41,644 nucleotides of DNA from an uncultured Eubacteriales bacterium. Its GTDB lineage: Bacteria; Bacillota; Clostridia; Christensenellales; CAG-138. Shown here in pieces: positions 24,430-33,049 of the stretch. How positions within the stretch are numbered: position 1 is the stretch's first letter; the number at the start of each line of letters is the position of its first letter. The stretch lies in contig UQXE01000017.1 of NCBI GenBank assembly GCA_900544965.1, forward strand, positions 1 through 41,644. Reading direction: 5' to 3'. The position numbers and the translations under genes were made by a program. Below the pieces are notes generated by a model that saw only the letters and a list, made by a program, of their open reading frames with translations, searched no databases and had not been told where the DNA came from.

Positions 24430-24450
24430 TGTGGACAAGCATTGTCCACA
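24430..24450. promoter_or_regulatory. Inverted pair of DnaA-box-like 9-mers
   Basis: TGTGGACAA, GCA and TTGTCCACA form a perfect hyphenated palindrome. TTGTCCACA differs by one base from the DnaA box TTATCCACA. It lies in the 278-nt gap between the kinase pair and the 490-residue gene; nothing else is seen in that gap. It could be an operator, or a titration site for DnaA. Confidence 0.4.
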
Positions 24451-24542
24451 GCGTTACGGTCGATTTTCCCGCTTTTTAATCTTAAAAAACATAAATATTC
24501 GGCATTTGGCTTTGGGAAAGCGGCGCTGCCCCGGTTAAAGCT

Positions 24543-26015
24543 TCATATTCTTCTTATGCGAAGCCAATATCCGGTTCCATCGGCCGACCGCATGAATCTG
24601 GAGAATCCATTGCCGCGCTGCATCGCCGCCCCATATTCCCCAGGCAGGGCGTGGACCATATATCTTGCCCCATCCTTCACGACCTCGCCTTCAAGATAAT
24701 ACCTTGAAGTCCCTGGGTATAATACCCTCTTCCACACCGAACGCGGAAATGCGTCGGGGAAGGGGTTATATACGGGAACCTCCTCACGAACCCCGCTGGC
24801 GGCTACGCGCCGCGGAATATCCCTTTTGTTATTACCCGCCTTTGCAGGCTGTACAGGGGTGTGAAACAGAATATCGGCGCGCTTCAATATCTCGTTTAGA
24901 ACTGGCGATTCGCCGGACTGCCTATCGCCGGTTTCGTTATGCGTCGACTCTATTGGGCTCTTGCGGCCCCTTTGCTCCGTGTGGAGCGCGGGGGGGCGGG
25001 GCGCTTGCTGGGGCCCGCTTGCCGGGCGCGCAGCATCCCCGCCGCCCGCCGGTTCGCCGGCTGCGGGCTTTGCTCCGGCGCCGGCATGGGGGTCGGGCGT
25101 ACTGTCGGACCGCGCCGGCTCCTTTGAAGGCACCAAGGGCTTTTTTGCCTGCGTTTGACCGCTCTGCCATGAGCGGCCTATAGCGCTGTTCCCGCCGCGG
25201 TTTTCAGCAGGGGCTGAAACGCCTTGCCCGCCTGACGAATCGGAGCCAGCCTTGCCTTTTGCACCCGGATGAGGGCTTTGACCGTTTTTTTTGGCCGTAT
25301 TATTTGGCGCGGGATTTTTTGGGGAGATGCCGCCCTGTACAGATCGGGAATTGGCGTTTAGGGTTTCATACTCCGCGGCCTTTCCGAGGGAACTGACCGC
25401 TGCCGCTTCCTTTGCGTTTACAGTATGGCTACCCATATCCTTGGACGCGGATGAAACGGCGCTTTCGGTTTTTTTATCGGTATTTTTCACGTATGCGTTG
25501 TGCCGCGCGCCGCCGCCAGACGTATGCCCGGCTCCGGAGGGTTTTATCAGTGCCTCGGCTGTTCTGTCAGCGCTGTCCGCGGCCCGTCTCTGTACAAAGG
25601 CGGAGTTGACGGCGGTTTTAGCGCCCGATGGTAAAGCGGAAGCGCCGGACTTTCCAATACCGGTCTCTGCCGCGCTCGGACGCGCTGCACTGCGCATGCG
25701 TATATCCCTCATGGCTTCCTCTATGCTGATGTGTGCGCCCATTGCCGTGCCCGCCAGTATAAAGCCAGGGTTTCCGCCCTCGTTGCATGCGATAAGCACA
25801 GCCCTTATATCAGAATCGCACCTGGTCGCCCCATGCCTGTTATTGGCAAGGGGAACCGCAACCGTTCCACGGTCGGTTACAAGATAAGCCGTAAGCGGCT
25901 GTGCGGACTTTGAGCGCATTACCAGCTCAATTTCAGTGTTTTTTTCGTCCGTTGAGATACGCGCGGTACCGTTTCCGCCTTTGCCTCTCAATGCAATGAA
26001 TTGCTCAACCTTCAT
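24543..26015 (-). CDS. 490-residue protein with two small domains and a long low-complexity linker
   Basis: GGGAGGT precedes the ATG. Residues 1 to about 105 form a compact alpha/beta domain (FIALRGKGGNGTARISTD, then AYLVTDRGTVAVPL) of a type common in clostridial proteins of unknown function. About 110-405 is disordered, rich in A, G, K, P and S. About 410-490 is a conserved-looking end domain (VYNPFPDAFPRSVW, YYLEGEV, ALPGEYG, GYWLRI). No signal peptide. It is the last gene of the minus-strand phage-derived set, separated by about 105 nt from the short coiled-coil gene, and it may be a host gene and not phage-derived. Confidence 0.8.
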   Translation of the reverse strand: MKVEQFIALRGKGGNGTARISTDEKNTEIELVMRSKSAQPLTAYLVTDRGTVAVPLANNRHGATRCDSDIRAVLIACNEGGNPGFILAGTAMGAHISIEEAMRDIRMRSAARPSAAETGIGKSGASALPSGAKTAVNSAFVQRRAADSADRTAEALIKPSGAGHTSGGGARHNAYVKNTDKKTESAVSSASKDMGSHTVNAKEAAAVSSLGKAAEYETLNANSRSVQGGISPKNPAPNNTAKKNGQSPHPGAKGKAGSDSSGGQGVSAPAENRGGNSAIGRSWQSGQTQAKKPLVPSKEPARSDSTPDPHAGAGAKPAAGEPAGGGDAARPASGPQQAPRPPALHTEQRGRKSPIESTHNETGDRQSGESPVLNEILKRADILFHTPVQPAKAGNNKRDIPRRVAASGVREEVPVYNPFPDAFPRSVWKRVLYPGTSRYYLEGEVVKDGARYMVHALPGEYGAAMQRGNGFSRFMRSADGTGYWLRIRRI

Positions 26016-26120
26016 AGCTACCTCCCGTAAAACCTATTATCGCACTTCCAGTATATGCGTATTTGCCGGAAAACGTGTCGACGCGGGCCCGTTTTCCAGC
26101 AAAAAATACGAAATAGAATT

Positions 26121-26312
26121 TTATCCGGACTTTTCCTTAGCCTCCAGGGCGTTCAACCTGGCCTCAAAGTCATATATCTTCTTGGATATTATGCCGAAGT
26201 TCTGATTCAGCATGTTCTCATTTGCCTTTTCATCCTCATCAGCAATGTCTGTGCCCGCGGCCCTTTTTCCTCCCAGGGCAATGTAATATAAAGCCCTCAT
26301 ATCCAACCCCAT
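26121..26312 (-). CDS. Short coiled-coil phage-derived protein
   Basis: 63 residues beginning MGLDMRALYYIALGG and ending in a heptad-like helix (KKIYDFEARLNALEAKEKSG). The ATG is chosen because AGGAGG lies 8 nt upstream; the preceding in-frame GTG is too close. The stop of the upstream gene overlaps this start (TGATG), so translation is probably coupled. Perhaps a small virion or chaperone-like protein; function unknown. Confidence 0.7.
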   Translation of the reverse strand: MGLDMRALYYIALGGKRAAGTDIADEDEKANENMLNQNFGIISKKIYDFEARLNALEAKEKSG

Positions 26313-27733
26313 CACTCGGTCCTCCTTCTAAGCGAAAGCTCCAGCTCAACGCCACCATTTAGGGAAAAGCGTCCGCCGCCTTCGTTATAAAAAACCAGGG
26401 AAAACGTGCGTCCTTCGTTGTTAAGGGGTATTTCGAGCACCCGCTTCTCGGAAGAAGGCAATAATACCCTGTGCGTGGAGGTATTATCACCGGCAATCGC
26501 GTCCAGAAGCACCGCGGCGTCCTCATGAGCGCTTCCCCTCATATAAAGGCGCCTTAGCTGCTTTATGCAGCCTTTATCGCCAAGGTCGGTCAACGGCGTG
26601 CTCCACCAGGCCAAAATAGGCTCTCCATCGTAGGAGTCGCCTTCGCCGAACCTATATACATATTTTTTGCCGTTAATCATATACAGCGCGCCGTCCAATG
26701 CGCACAGGTGGCTTACGTCAAAGCCTCTGCGCAGCATATACGCGCGCCTGCTGAGATCATACTCAATTACGAAACTTTCACCAGACGCATCCTTCATCGC
26801 GAAAAACAGCATATCCCGCGCAATGGCCGCGCGGCAATCAGCGGAGGCGGCGTTTTTGAGTATATGCCTGATCCCCTTTGCGTCCGGCGACAGGTACGAC
26901 GTTACGCCGTTGAATACATACAGCCCCGCGTCCGTCATATAATACGCGGCGTTCCCGCGCCTGACCAGGGAGGTGTGCGCCATAGGCTCGATCTGCGCTT
27001 CAATCCGCTCTATTGTAAAGTTGCTGGGCCTGTCGCCGATGAGCCTGTAAAGGCTGTTGCGCTTGAATATCAGCAGCTGGTTGCTCATGGCTGTGATTGC
27101 GACTATGGGATCGCCGCATGTATCGCCAATCTCGGCATGTCCGCCCTCAACGTTTGGCGACGATGAAACCGGCCCCCAATCCTCTATGGTTCTGCCGCTG
27201 CCAGGCAGCTGTGACCAGTACAGCCTGTTGGGATGCTCCGGGTCGCCCGCGCTGAACAGCCTGCCCATGTACATGGAGAGGTATTTAACGTGAATATCTG
27301 AAAGCTTTTCAGCGCTTCCAAACTGAGACGCCCGCGCCCCGTCGTATTTGATAAGCTGAGCCTCCCCGCAGCCGATTATGAGATAGTCGGTGCCGTCTAT
27401 CTGGGCTTCCTCGCATGAAAAGCTGTTATGCGCGTTTGTTTCATACGTATGGATCAGGTCCCATCCGCCGTGCCTGTAGGCATACACCTCCCGCCTTGCC
27501 ATAACTATGAACTGCGCGCCGCCCTCGTGGTTGAATATATGCATGAAACCTATTCCGTCCGCGCAGGGAACGGGCGTGTCAACCGCTTTTACAAAGCCGC
27601 TGGAAACGCTGAGGCCGCCGTCGCTGGTGTCCATATTGCATGCGTCGGGAGAGCTGCCAGGATCAAGCGCGTTTTGGCCGCATGACTGGTCTATACCCTT
27701 GAAGCCGCTTATTCTATAGAGTTTAATAGGCAT
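26312..27733 (-). CDS. Phage structural protein, gp10-like head-closure or tail-knob protein
   Basis: 473 residues. The N-terminus (RISGFKGIDQSCGQNALDPG, then PDACNMDTSDGGLSV) and the repeated beta-blade pattern (YLIIGCGEAQLIKYDG, LLIFKRNSLYRLIG, AYYMTDAGLYVFNG) are typical of phage proteins of the P22 gp10 stabilisation/tail-needle-hub type, which build a beta-propeller-like knob below the portal. AGGTGG precedes the ATG, and the gene starts 4 nt after the adaptor-like gene. The role is assigned by fold pattern and order, not by close homology. Confidence 0.7.
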   Translation of the reverse strand: MPIKLYRISGFKGIDQSCGQNALDPGSSPDACNMDTSDGGLSVSSGFVKAVDTPVPCADGIGFMHIFNHEGGAQFIVMARREVYAYRHGGWDLIHTYETNAHNSFSCEEAQIDGTDYLIIGCGEAQLIKYDGARASQFGSAEKLSDIHVKYLSMYMGRLFSAGDPEHPNRLYWSQLPGSGRTIEDWGPVSSSPNVEGGHAEIGDTCGDPIVAITAMSNQLLIFKRNSLYRLIGDRPSNFTIERIEAQIEPMAHTSLVRRGNAAYYMTDAGLYVFNGVTSYLSPDAKGIRHILKNAASADCRAAIARDMLFFAMKDASGESFVIEYDLSRRAYMLRRGFDVSHLCALDGALYMINGKKYVYRFGEGDSYDGEPILAWWSTPLTDLGDKGCIKQLRRLYMRGSAHEDAAVLLDAIAGDNTSTHRVLLPSSEKRVLEIPLNNEGRTFSLVFYNEGGGRFSLNGGVELELSLRRRTE

Positions 27734-27737
27734 GAAA

Positions 27738-28277
27738 TCACCACCTGTTTATAATGCTGTAGCCGTCAGGCAGGCCGCTCCCATATCGCGCCGCGCGCTT
27801 TCCCTGCTCATATAGCTGCATATATGGGCTTGAGCCCTTTTGCGTGGTTACGTCCCCGCTCATCCGCTCGCGCGCAACCGTATAGGTTACTATAAGGCCG
27901 TGCAGGCGATCCGGAATTTCAGGTACGTCAGTAGGGGAGCTGAGGGGCTTTGGAACATACTGATAGGTCAGCTCCACGGGGCCGTTGGCGTCCACGGATA
28001 TGTATTCACCCTGAAACGCGTCGGGAAACCCTATAACCGAATCGCCGATGCGGACACAGACAGCCTTAACAAATTCCCTTGACAGCGAATTCGTATCTAT
28101 TATGCCAATGCCGGCGTCCGTCGTTTCGGTGCGCACGGGCTTAAACGTATATGACAGGTCTAGCAGCGCGTCGTTGGCAAACTGGGTAAGCTTTCCCCTC
28201 CACGCGTCCAGCGTCTGCGCGTCGTGTCCCCTGTCAAGCTGGGCCAGTGTTGAAACAAGTATGTCGTTAAGCGTCAT
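27738..28277 (-). CDS. Phage head-tail adaptor-like protein
   Basis: 179 residues, start after GGAGGTG. The helical N-terminus (TLNDILVSTLAQLDRG and FANDALLDLSYTF) and a later beta segment (ANGPVELTYQYVP) with LHGLIVTYTVARERM match the layout of P22 gp4-like or related adaptor proteins that sit between portal and tail. It lies directly before the gp10-like gene, as in podovirus-type tails. No portal gene is found anywhere in the window, so its partner is missing here. Confidence 0.6.
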   Translation of the reverse strand: MTLNDILVSTLAQLDRGHDAQTLDAWRGKLTQFANDALLDLSYTFKPVRTETTDAGIGIIDTNSLSREFVKAVCVRIGDSVIGFPDAFQGEYISVDANGPVELTYQYVPKPLSSPTDVPEIPDRLHGLIVTYTVARERMSGDVTTQKGSSPYMQLYEQGKRAARYGSGLPDGYSIINRW

Positions 28278-28289
28278 CGTGCACCTCCA

Positions 28290-28574
28290 TCACACCGTCA
28301 GGCGTTTACCCCTGGATGTGCGGTAATCCTTTACATTCTCCCTGCTTAGAACGGAAACCCGCTCGTTTGCTTCTATCAGTTTTGCCAGACTCATGGGAAC
28401 CTCAACGGCAACGCCTCGTCGTATCCTGAAGAAATGACCGTTGATTCCTCCTTCCCACGGAGAATTTGTTCCGGCGTTGGGGGCGATTATCACCGTGATT
28501 CTTGGTTGTGACCTAAGCCGCTCCCCTATATCGCCGGTTAGGCCGTTTAGCTGAGCCTCATCTATATATTTCAT
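28290..28574 (-). CDS. Small phage head-associated protein
   Basis: 94 residues, AGGAGG upstream of the ATG. The central part (INGHFFRIRRGVAVEVPMSL) is of a type common in phage structural operons of Bacillota, where such proteins sit beside capsid genes. No enzymatic motif. It leads the adaptor-like and gp10-like genes, and the opposite-strand transporter gene begins about 125 nt upstream. Confidence 0.6.
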   Translation of the reverse strand: MKYIDEAQLNGLTGDIGERLRSQPRITVIIAPNAGTNSPWEGGINGHFFRIRRGVAVEVPMSLAKLIEANERVSVLSRENVKDYRTSRGKRLTV

Positions 28575-28638
28575 TTTTCTGTTCCTCCTGAAAGTCTTTG
28601 TATCGCTGAGTCCTGTAAATCAGGTGTTTTGCGGGACA

Positions 28639-28667
28639 TTGCGGCCCCGATCAAATCATGTTATACT
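28639..28667 (+). promoter_or_regulatory. Promoter of the EamA-type transporter gene
   Basis: TTGCGG and TATACT are spaced 17 nt apart. Transcription would start near 28674, downstream of the first in-frame ATG at 28658, which supports the start at 28700. Confidence 0.6.
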
Positions 28668-28699
28668 TTTTCAAAATGATTGGTTTAGGGGGCGGTTTT

Positions 28700-29716
28700 A
28701 TGAACAAGGCCAGGTTAAAGGGGGTATTGGCGGTTGTTCTCGCCTCCCTATGCTATGGGGTAACCCCTATGCTTACCAATATAGCCCTAAAGGGCGGCGT
28801 TCCGTTCGAATTTGCCGCCCGCGTTTCCGCTCCGGCTTCAATCATGGCAAACCCATCCTTTGCCATGCCCAATGAAAGCGTGGTAGCCTTTTGTATGCTC
28901 TTTGGCTGCCTTTTCGCCCTGATGGGAACGGCCGTAAGTTCGAAGAAGGGAATGGGCAGCCCGCTTCGCGCAGGGCGCGCGGAGGCCCTGAGCATGGCTT
29001 TGGCCGGTGGCGGAAGCCTTATGGCGACGCTGCTGCTCATCTCCTATGCTTATCTTTATATGGAGCCGGGATCGGTAATAGTGCTGCACTTTTGCTATCC
29101 GGCAATAGCCTGCTTAACAGCCGCGCTGTTTTTTAAGGAACGCTTCTCAGTCCTAAAGGGCCTGGCCGCGGGGGCCGCCGTTTCCGGAGTATACTTGGTA
29201 TCGGGCTTCAGCGGAGCGGAAAACGCGGCGGGTCCCCTGCTTGCGGTGCTGTCCGCGTTTACGTATGCCGCATACTTTATACTCGGCAGGCATGGGCCTT
29301 ATAAGAATGTAAGCCCGTCCGTGTCGTCGGTCTACATAACCGGCGCGGCGTCGCTAATGGGTTTTTTGGCCGCGCTCGCCACAGGAAGGCTTGCGGCGCC
29401 GGCCACATGGTTTTTGTGGCTGGTGCTGGCGCTCGACGGAGTTCTGGGCTATCTTATAGGACTTAGGCTGCTGCTCTATGGTATAAGAATTCTTGGTTCC
29501 GGAAACGCCGCGATGCTCAACGCTCTGGAGCCCGTTATGGCTACGGTCATGGGTGTAATAGTCTACGGCGAGACGGTGGGCGCTGCGAAGGGACTTGGAT
29601 GCGCCATGGTTATTGCGTCGGCGGTCATAGTCGTGGCTGACACTGGCCGTAAAAAAAGAAAATACAGGCCAACGGGGAAAGACGGCGCGGAAACCGGCCT
29701 GAAATCCAGCACATAA
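28700..29716 (+). CDS. EamA/DMT-superfamily transporter
   Basis: 338 residues with about ten hydrophobic helices in two halves, the EamA pattern: the first half opens with GVLAVVLASLCYGVTPMLTN, and each half has its aromatic/glycine-rich helix ends (FCYPAIACLTAALFFKERFS; LNALEPVMATVMGVIVYGET). Such permeases export or import small metabolites or amino acids; the substrate is unknown. The start at 28700 has GGGGG-type spacing from the purine-rich AGGGGGCGG and makes the first helix begin normally; the earlier ATG lies before the predicted transcription start. It is the only plus-strand gene inside the phage-derived set. Confidence 0.9.
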   Translation: MNKARLKGVLAVVLASLCYGVTPMLTNIALKGGVPFEFAARVSAPASIMANPSFAMPNESVVAFCMLFGCLFALMGTAVSSKKGMGSPLRAGRAEALSMALAGGGSLMATLLLISYAYLYMEPGSVIVLHFCYPAIACLTAALFFKERFSVLKGLAAGAAVSGVYLVSGFSGAENAAGPLLAVLSAFTYAAYFILGRHGPYKNVSPSVSSVYITGAASLMGFLAALATGRLAAPATWFLWLVLALDGVLGYLIGLRLLLYGIRILGSGNAAMLNALEPVMATVMGVIVYGETVGAAKGLGCAMVIASAVIVVADTGRKKRKYRPTGKDGAETGLKSST

Positions 29717-29725
29717 AGGCCTGCA

Positions 29726-30130
29726 TCATTCGCCGCCGCCATTATGCAGCTTCCTTAGCGCGTCGCTAAGCCTTTCCGGCAGAGGAAGGCCCATGCCGCC
29801 CGCATTTTCAACTATACTGAGACCCTCGTTCATAATATAGAACATTATTACGGCGGATCGTACCGCGCCGTTTGCCGCTGGCACTATCCTGTCCACAAGC
29901 GCCGCAAGGCCCACAAGGACGAATATAGTAACCTTCTTCATTAGCCCCTTGAATCCCGCGCCGCTCGACAGCTCCCTGCGTATAGCGGCTTTCGCGACGC
30001 CCGTTATGTAATCAAACACGGCAAGGCAGACAAGCGTTATTATCAGCGCGTCCGCCGGCCCCCATATATACGCGGCCACTCCGCCAAGCGCGCAAGCCGC
30101 CGCTTTTAGCCATTCAATGATCTTGTACAT
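29726..30130 (-). CDS. Phage holin, TcdE-like family
   Basis: 134 residues with three or four hydrophobic helices: ALGGVAAYIWGPADALIITL, VCLAVFDYITGVAKAAI, VTIFVLVGLAALVDRIV and a further one around VIMFYIMNEGLSIVENAG. The DYITG motif and the NEG-x-SI-x-EN motif are typical of the clostridial toxin secretion/phage lysis holin family. Holins oligomerise in the membrane and release the endolysin. GGGAGG lies 9 nt before the ATG. The endolysin gene is directly upstream in the same direction, with a terminator-like hairpin between them. Confidence 0.93.
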   Translation of the reverse strand: MYKIIEWLKAAACALGGVAAYIWGPADALIITLVCLAVFDYITGVAKAAIRRELSSGAGFKGLMKKVTIFVLVGLAALVDRIVPAANGAVRSAVIMFYIMNEGLSIVENAGGMGLPLPERLSDALRKLHNGGGE

Positions 30131-30162
30131 TGGTTATAACCTCCCAAGAATATTTTTATATA

Positions 30163-30205
30163 AAAAGAGCCAGGCGCCGACTTTATGATCATAATCGGCC
30201 TGGGC
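30163..30205 (-). terminator. Terminator between the endolysin and holin genes
   Basis: On the minus strand GCCCAGGCCGA and TCGGCGCCTGGC pair with small bulges and are followed by TCTTTTTATAT. It would end or attenuate transcription of the endolysin message before the holin gene. Confidence 0.7.
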
Positions 30206-30227
30206 CTCAGTTTTCGCCGCACGCGGC

Positions 30228-30938
30228 TCATTCCTCCATGCCTATAAGCTGTCTCATCACGGCGTCGCATCTGCCGTCCGGCGTTATTTTAGAGGCGCGG
30301 GCCTTGAAAATCCTCACCGCTTCGTCCGTCTTTGGGCCGAATATGCCGTCGGCTCCCCATTTACCAAGATCATACCCCAGCGACATCAGCTGTTCCTGCA
30401 TCAGCGCCACGTCGTTGCCCTTCATGCGCGGATTCAAAAGCTCAAGATCGCGTCCGCCGCAGGCCAGTTGAAGCCGTCCGAAGCGGTTCCAATAACCCGT
30501 ACCCCATCTGTCGATGCCTGCCTCGATCACGCCATAGTCCCTGCCCTTGCTCTCGATTACCCTTCCGTCGCCGATATATACCCCGACGTGGTAAATGCGC
30601 TCGCCGTCGTGCCTGAACACGAGATCGCCGCGAATCAGGTTTTGCCTGTCTATTTTGGCGCACATTGAGTAAATGCCCCTGCTCGACATATCGTAAGGCA
30701 GCAGCCCCTCGTCAAGCATGAATTTCATTATCAGCCCCGAACAGTCGTAAGCCTTGAGGTTTGAGGCTCCCTCCTCAAGGCGCTTGCGGTAAAATGCCAG
30801 CGCCCTTTCGGCGTTTCGCTCGCTGGTTTCATGCTTTTTTATAAATTCTTCGCTTACGGGCTCGCCCTGGCCGCCCCAAACATAGACGCTACCCACCTGA
30901 GCCTTTAAATAATCAATAAATTTGTCTATAACCGGCAT
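30228..30938 (-). CDS. Endolysin: NlpC/P60 peptidase plus peptidoglycan-binding domain
   Basis: 236 residues from the ATG at 30938, chosen because GGAGG lies 8 nt upstream; an upstream in-frame ATG at 31013 has no such site and would start inside a terminator hairpin. The N-terminal part (to about 155) is an NlpC/P60 cysteine peptidase: YVWGGQG, AYDCSGL with the catalytic cysteine, then YHVGVYIGDGRVIESKG with the catalytic histidine. The C-terminal 65 residues (LELLNPRMKGNDVALMQEQL, then GIFGPKTDEAVRIFKA) are a peptidoglycan-binding type 1 domain. It probably cleaves stem peptides in the host wall, released by the adjacent holin. Confidence 0.93.
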   Translation of the reverse strand: MPVIDKFIDYLKAQVGSVYVWGGQGEPVSEEFIKKHETSERNAERALAFYRKRLEEGASNLKAYDCSGLIMKFMLDEGLLPYDMSSRGIYSMCAKIDRQNLIRGDLVFRHDGERIYHVGVYIGDGRVIESKGRDYGVIEAGIDRWGTGYWNRFGRLQLACGGRDLELLNPRMKGNDVALMQEQLMSLGYDLGKWGADGIFGPKTDEAVRIFKARASKITPDGRCDAVMRQLIGMEE

Positions 30939-30973
30939 AATATTTCCTCCAAAAATTTTACTAATATAATGAT

Positions 30974-31010
30974 AAAAGCGCCGGAAACGGCGTTGCACGT
31001 CTCCGGCGCC
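30974..31010 (-). terminator. Terminator downstream of the baseplate gene
   Basis: GCGCCGGA and TCCGGCGC form an 8-bp GC-rich stem. On the minus strand TTTTATCATTAT follows. It lies between the baseplate-like gene and the endolysin gene and would isolate the lysis genes from the structural transcript. Confidence 0.7.
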
Positions 31011-31049
31011 CAAAGGGGGATTTCATCCGCAGGCTTTCGCCTTTAGCCG

Positions 31050-31080
31050 CTTAGAGCCTTTTTTGTAAAAAATGTTCCAA
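31050..31080. repeat. Decayed copy of the interspersed palindromic repeat
   Basis: CTTAGAGCCTTTTTTGTAAA with the following AAATGTTCC resembles the 32-bp palindromes at 19-50 and 23284-23315 but with several mismatches. It sits, like them, downstream of a minus-strand gene. Nothing else is seen between 31011 and 31192. Confidence 0.5.
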
Positions 31081-31192
31081 ACATTCCCCAAATGCAAGGG
31101 AATTAACATAGCGCCCCAAAGCCAGCGGGGATATCCTGGGTGCATACTCAATAAAGTAAAGTTCATCAAACGCTCAAGCATGGCGTTTTAGC

Positions 31193-33049
31193 TTAAGGGG
31201 TTTTTCCTCCTGCCGTTAGCGCGGTTTCGATAGCTGCCAGCGCTTTTTCGATATCCCTCATATAGCGAACCGCGATACATGCGGCGGAATCAGTGGTGAT
31301 GGAAGGCGAATCCGGCATTGCACCCAGGCTTATCCCTGTGCCAGGCGTGGACACGGAGCTGTTCATCTGCACAAGAATCTTAACTGGGGTTCCTAAGGAG
31401 TACTGCTGGCCCAGATAGTTTTTAAACGCGGCGAGATCACCCTGACCGCTGAAATTTACAGAGTCGACTATCCTGAGATAGCTGTTGGAGTCAAACGCGG
31501 CCGCTGTTATGGATCCGGATTGAATAAGCGCACTCAGCTCATTCCAGGACATATGCCTGTAATGGGTGCAGAGCAGGCTGAGCTTGCCCGAATCCCCCCT
31601 GTAGCCGCTCATGGGCAGCGCAAACGCACCTCCAACGTACATCCAGCCTGTTTCTGTGCCCCTTAGCGAAACGGTTACCGTACGCCTTACGCGCAATCCT
31701 GTCAATACGTCGTATTCATCCCTTACATCGTCCCTTATCCCATTCAAGGCGACGGGGGCGGGGAGGACGTATTCATTATCCGAGCCGCCTGAGGAAACGA
31801 CGACCCTGCTGGGCGTTGACGTTATAAGTTCGCCTATGTTGTCGGGCGTTTGGAATTTCCCTCCCGACGTCTGTATGTAGGAATATCCATGCAGCCGAAG
31901 GCTTTGCAGAAGGCTTCCCTCCTGCGCGTCAGCTATTGAAGCCGTGGAGTCTCCGGAAACCTCCTTAAACGCCGCAGCGGCAAACCTTATGTCGCATTGC
32001 GCCTTTGAATAGCCGGTGAGCGCGGCCTCTCCCTCTAAAGCCGAGGGAAGGTTGAGCGCGAGAAGCCGTCCCCAATCCGACCATGAAACCGCGCCCTGCC
32101 CTTGAGCTCCGCCGGTACGGTAGGCCGGAGAACCCTGGCCATGCGGCACAAGAAACTGGGTCAGTTCGCTCACACTCACGCCTTCAAGCGCACGCTCGGT
32201 CCTGCCAACCGCGAGTATACCGCCTTCACATGTGTATATCCCGCTGTCCAGCGCTTCGCTGGCATTTTGTACAGCGCCAATGGAGAGACTGTGTTCGGAA
32301 AGGTCTATCAGGGTCTGCCACTCTTCGTCGCCGGTGTAGCGCCAAAGGATTACGCTGCCGGCCGTTGTAAACTCTATCCGCCGCGCTGCGCCGTCAATCG
32401 CGCTTTCAATGGCGGCGAGCGCCTCGTCAACGCTTATCTGGCGCAGCTGTTCGTTGCTTTCACGCACTGTTTCGGCCGCTAAACGGGCGGCTTCATTCGA
32501 CTGTCTAACGGCCTCGTTGTTTATACGCTCAATCTCTCCCGATTTTCTCAGGCCCTCGGCGGCTTCTCTAATCCCCTCGGCCATGGTTATGCCTTCGTTT
32601 AGCCGCTCAACCTCGTCGACAAGCCGAATCAGTATTGGAAGCTCGCCGGCGGACTGGATCGTGTCCTGGTTGAGTATTCCGCGCCTGCATTTAAAGTTGA
32701 ACTTAGCGCTCGTAACCAGGGTGCTCTCGTTTGCGCCCGAGTATATCTGAAGCTCGCATTCGACCATGCCTGGAGAAAACGAAGAAGGAAACAGGGGGAT
32801 TGTGGCCCTGTTTCCTTCGATCAGCACCGTGCCGTTTTCGCTGTCCTGGCATGAGGTCCCGTCGGACTTTGAAAACACCGCCATAACCCTGTAACCGGTC
32901 ATGTCCACGGGAGCGCCGTCGTCGGTCAGCGCGATATCGATCACATTGCCCGTGTCGCCCTCTACAACCTCGAATTCGCGGTTGGAGGCCGAGCGCTTGA
33001 TATCCAGCTTTACGGCAAACCTCTTCTCAAGCGTCAGTTCAGCTGCCAT
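31193..33049 (-). CDS. BppU-like baseplate/tail fibre protein
   Basis: 618 residues; the ATG has GGAGG upstream and overlaps the end of the previous gene by 16 nt. Residues 15 to about 125 resemble the N-terminal immunoglobulin-like domain of baseplate upper protein BppU (FEVVEGDTGNVIDIALTDDG, then YRVMAVFSKSDG). About 140-215 is a long coiled coil rich in E, N, R and A. The region after 225 has a pyocin-knob-like segment (LDSGIYTCEGGILAVG followed by WSDWGRLLAL), ending in a beta-rich C-terminus that could be the receptor-binding head. Expected role: surface recognition fibre on the particle. Confidence 0.8.
   Translation of the reverse strand: MAAELTLEKRFAVKLDIKRSASNREFEVVEGDTGNVIDIALTDDGAPVDMTGYRVMAVFSKSDGTSCQDSENGTVLIEGNRATIPLFPSSFSPGMVECELQIYSGANESTLVTSAKFNFKCRRGILNQDTIQSAGELPILIRLVDEVERLNEGITMAEGIREAAEGLRKSGEIERINNEAVRQSNEAARLAAETVRESNEQLRQISVDEALAAIESAIDGAARRIEFTTAGSVILWRYTGDEEWQTLIDLSEHSLSIGAVQNASEALDSGIYTCEGGILAVGRTERALEGVSVSELTQFLVPHGQGSPAYRTGGAQGQGAVSWSDWGRLLALNLPSALEGEAALTGYSKAQCDIRFAAAAFKEVSGDSTASIADAQEGSLLQSLRLHGYSYIQTSGGKFQTPDNIGELITSTPSRVVVSSGGSDNEYVLPAPVALNGIRDDVRDEYDVLTGLRVRRTVTVSLRGTETGWMYVGGAFALPMSGYRGDSGKLSLLCTHYRHMSWNELSALIQSGSITAAAFDSNSYLRIVDSVNFSGQGDLAAFKNYLGQQYSLGTPVKILVQMNSSVSTPGTGISLGAMPDSPSITTDSAACIAVRYMRDIEKALAAIETALTAGGKTP

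Noticed and set aside
24665..25887. Plus-strand frames of 172 and 198 codons opposite the 490-residue gene
   Set aside because: They mirror the GC-rich low-complexity linker on the other strand and have no start signals.
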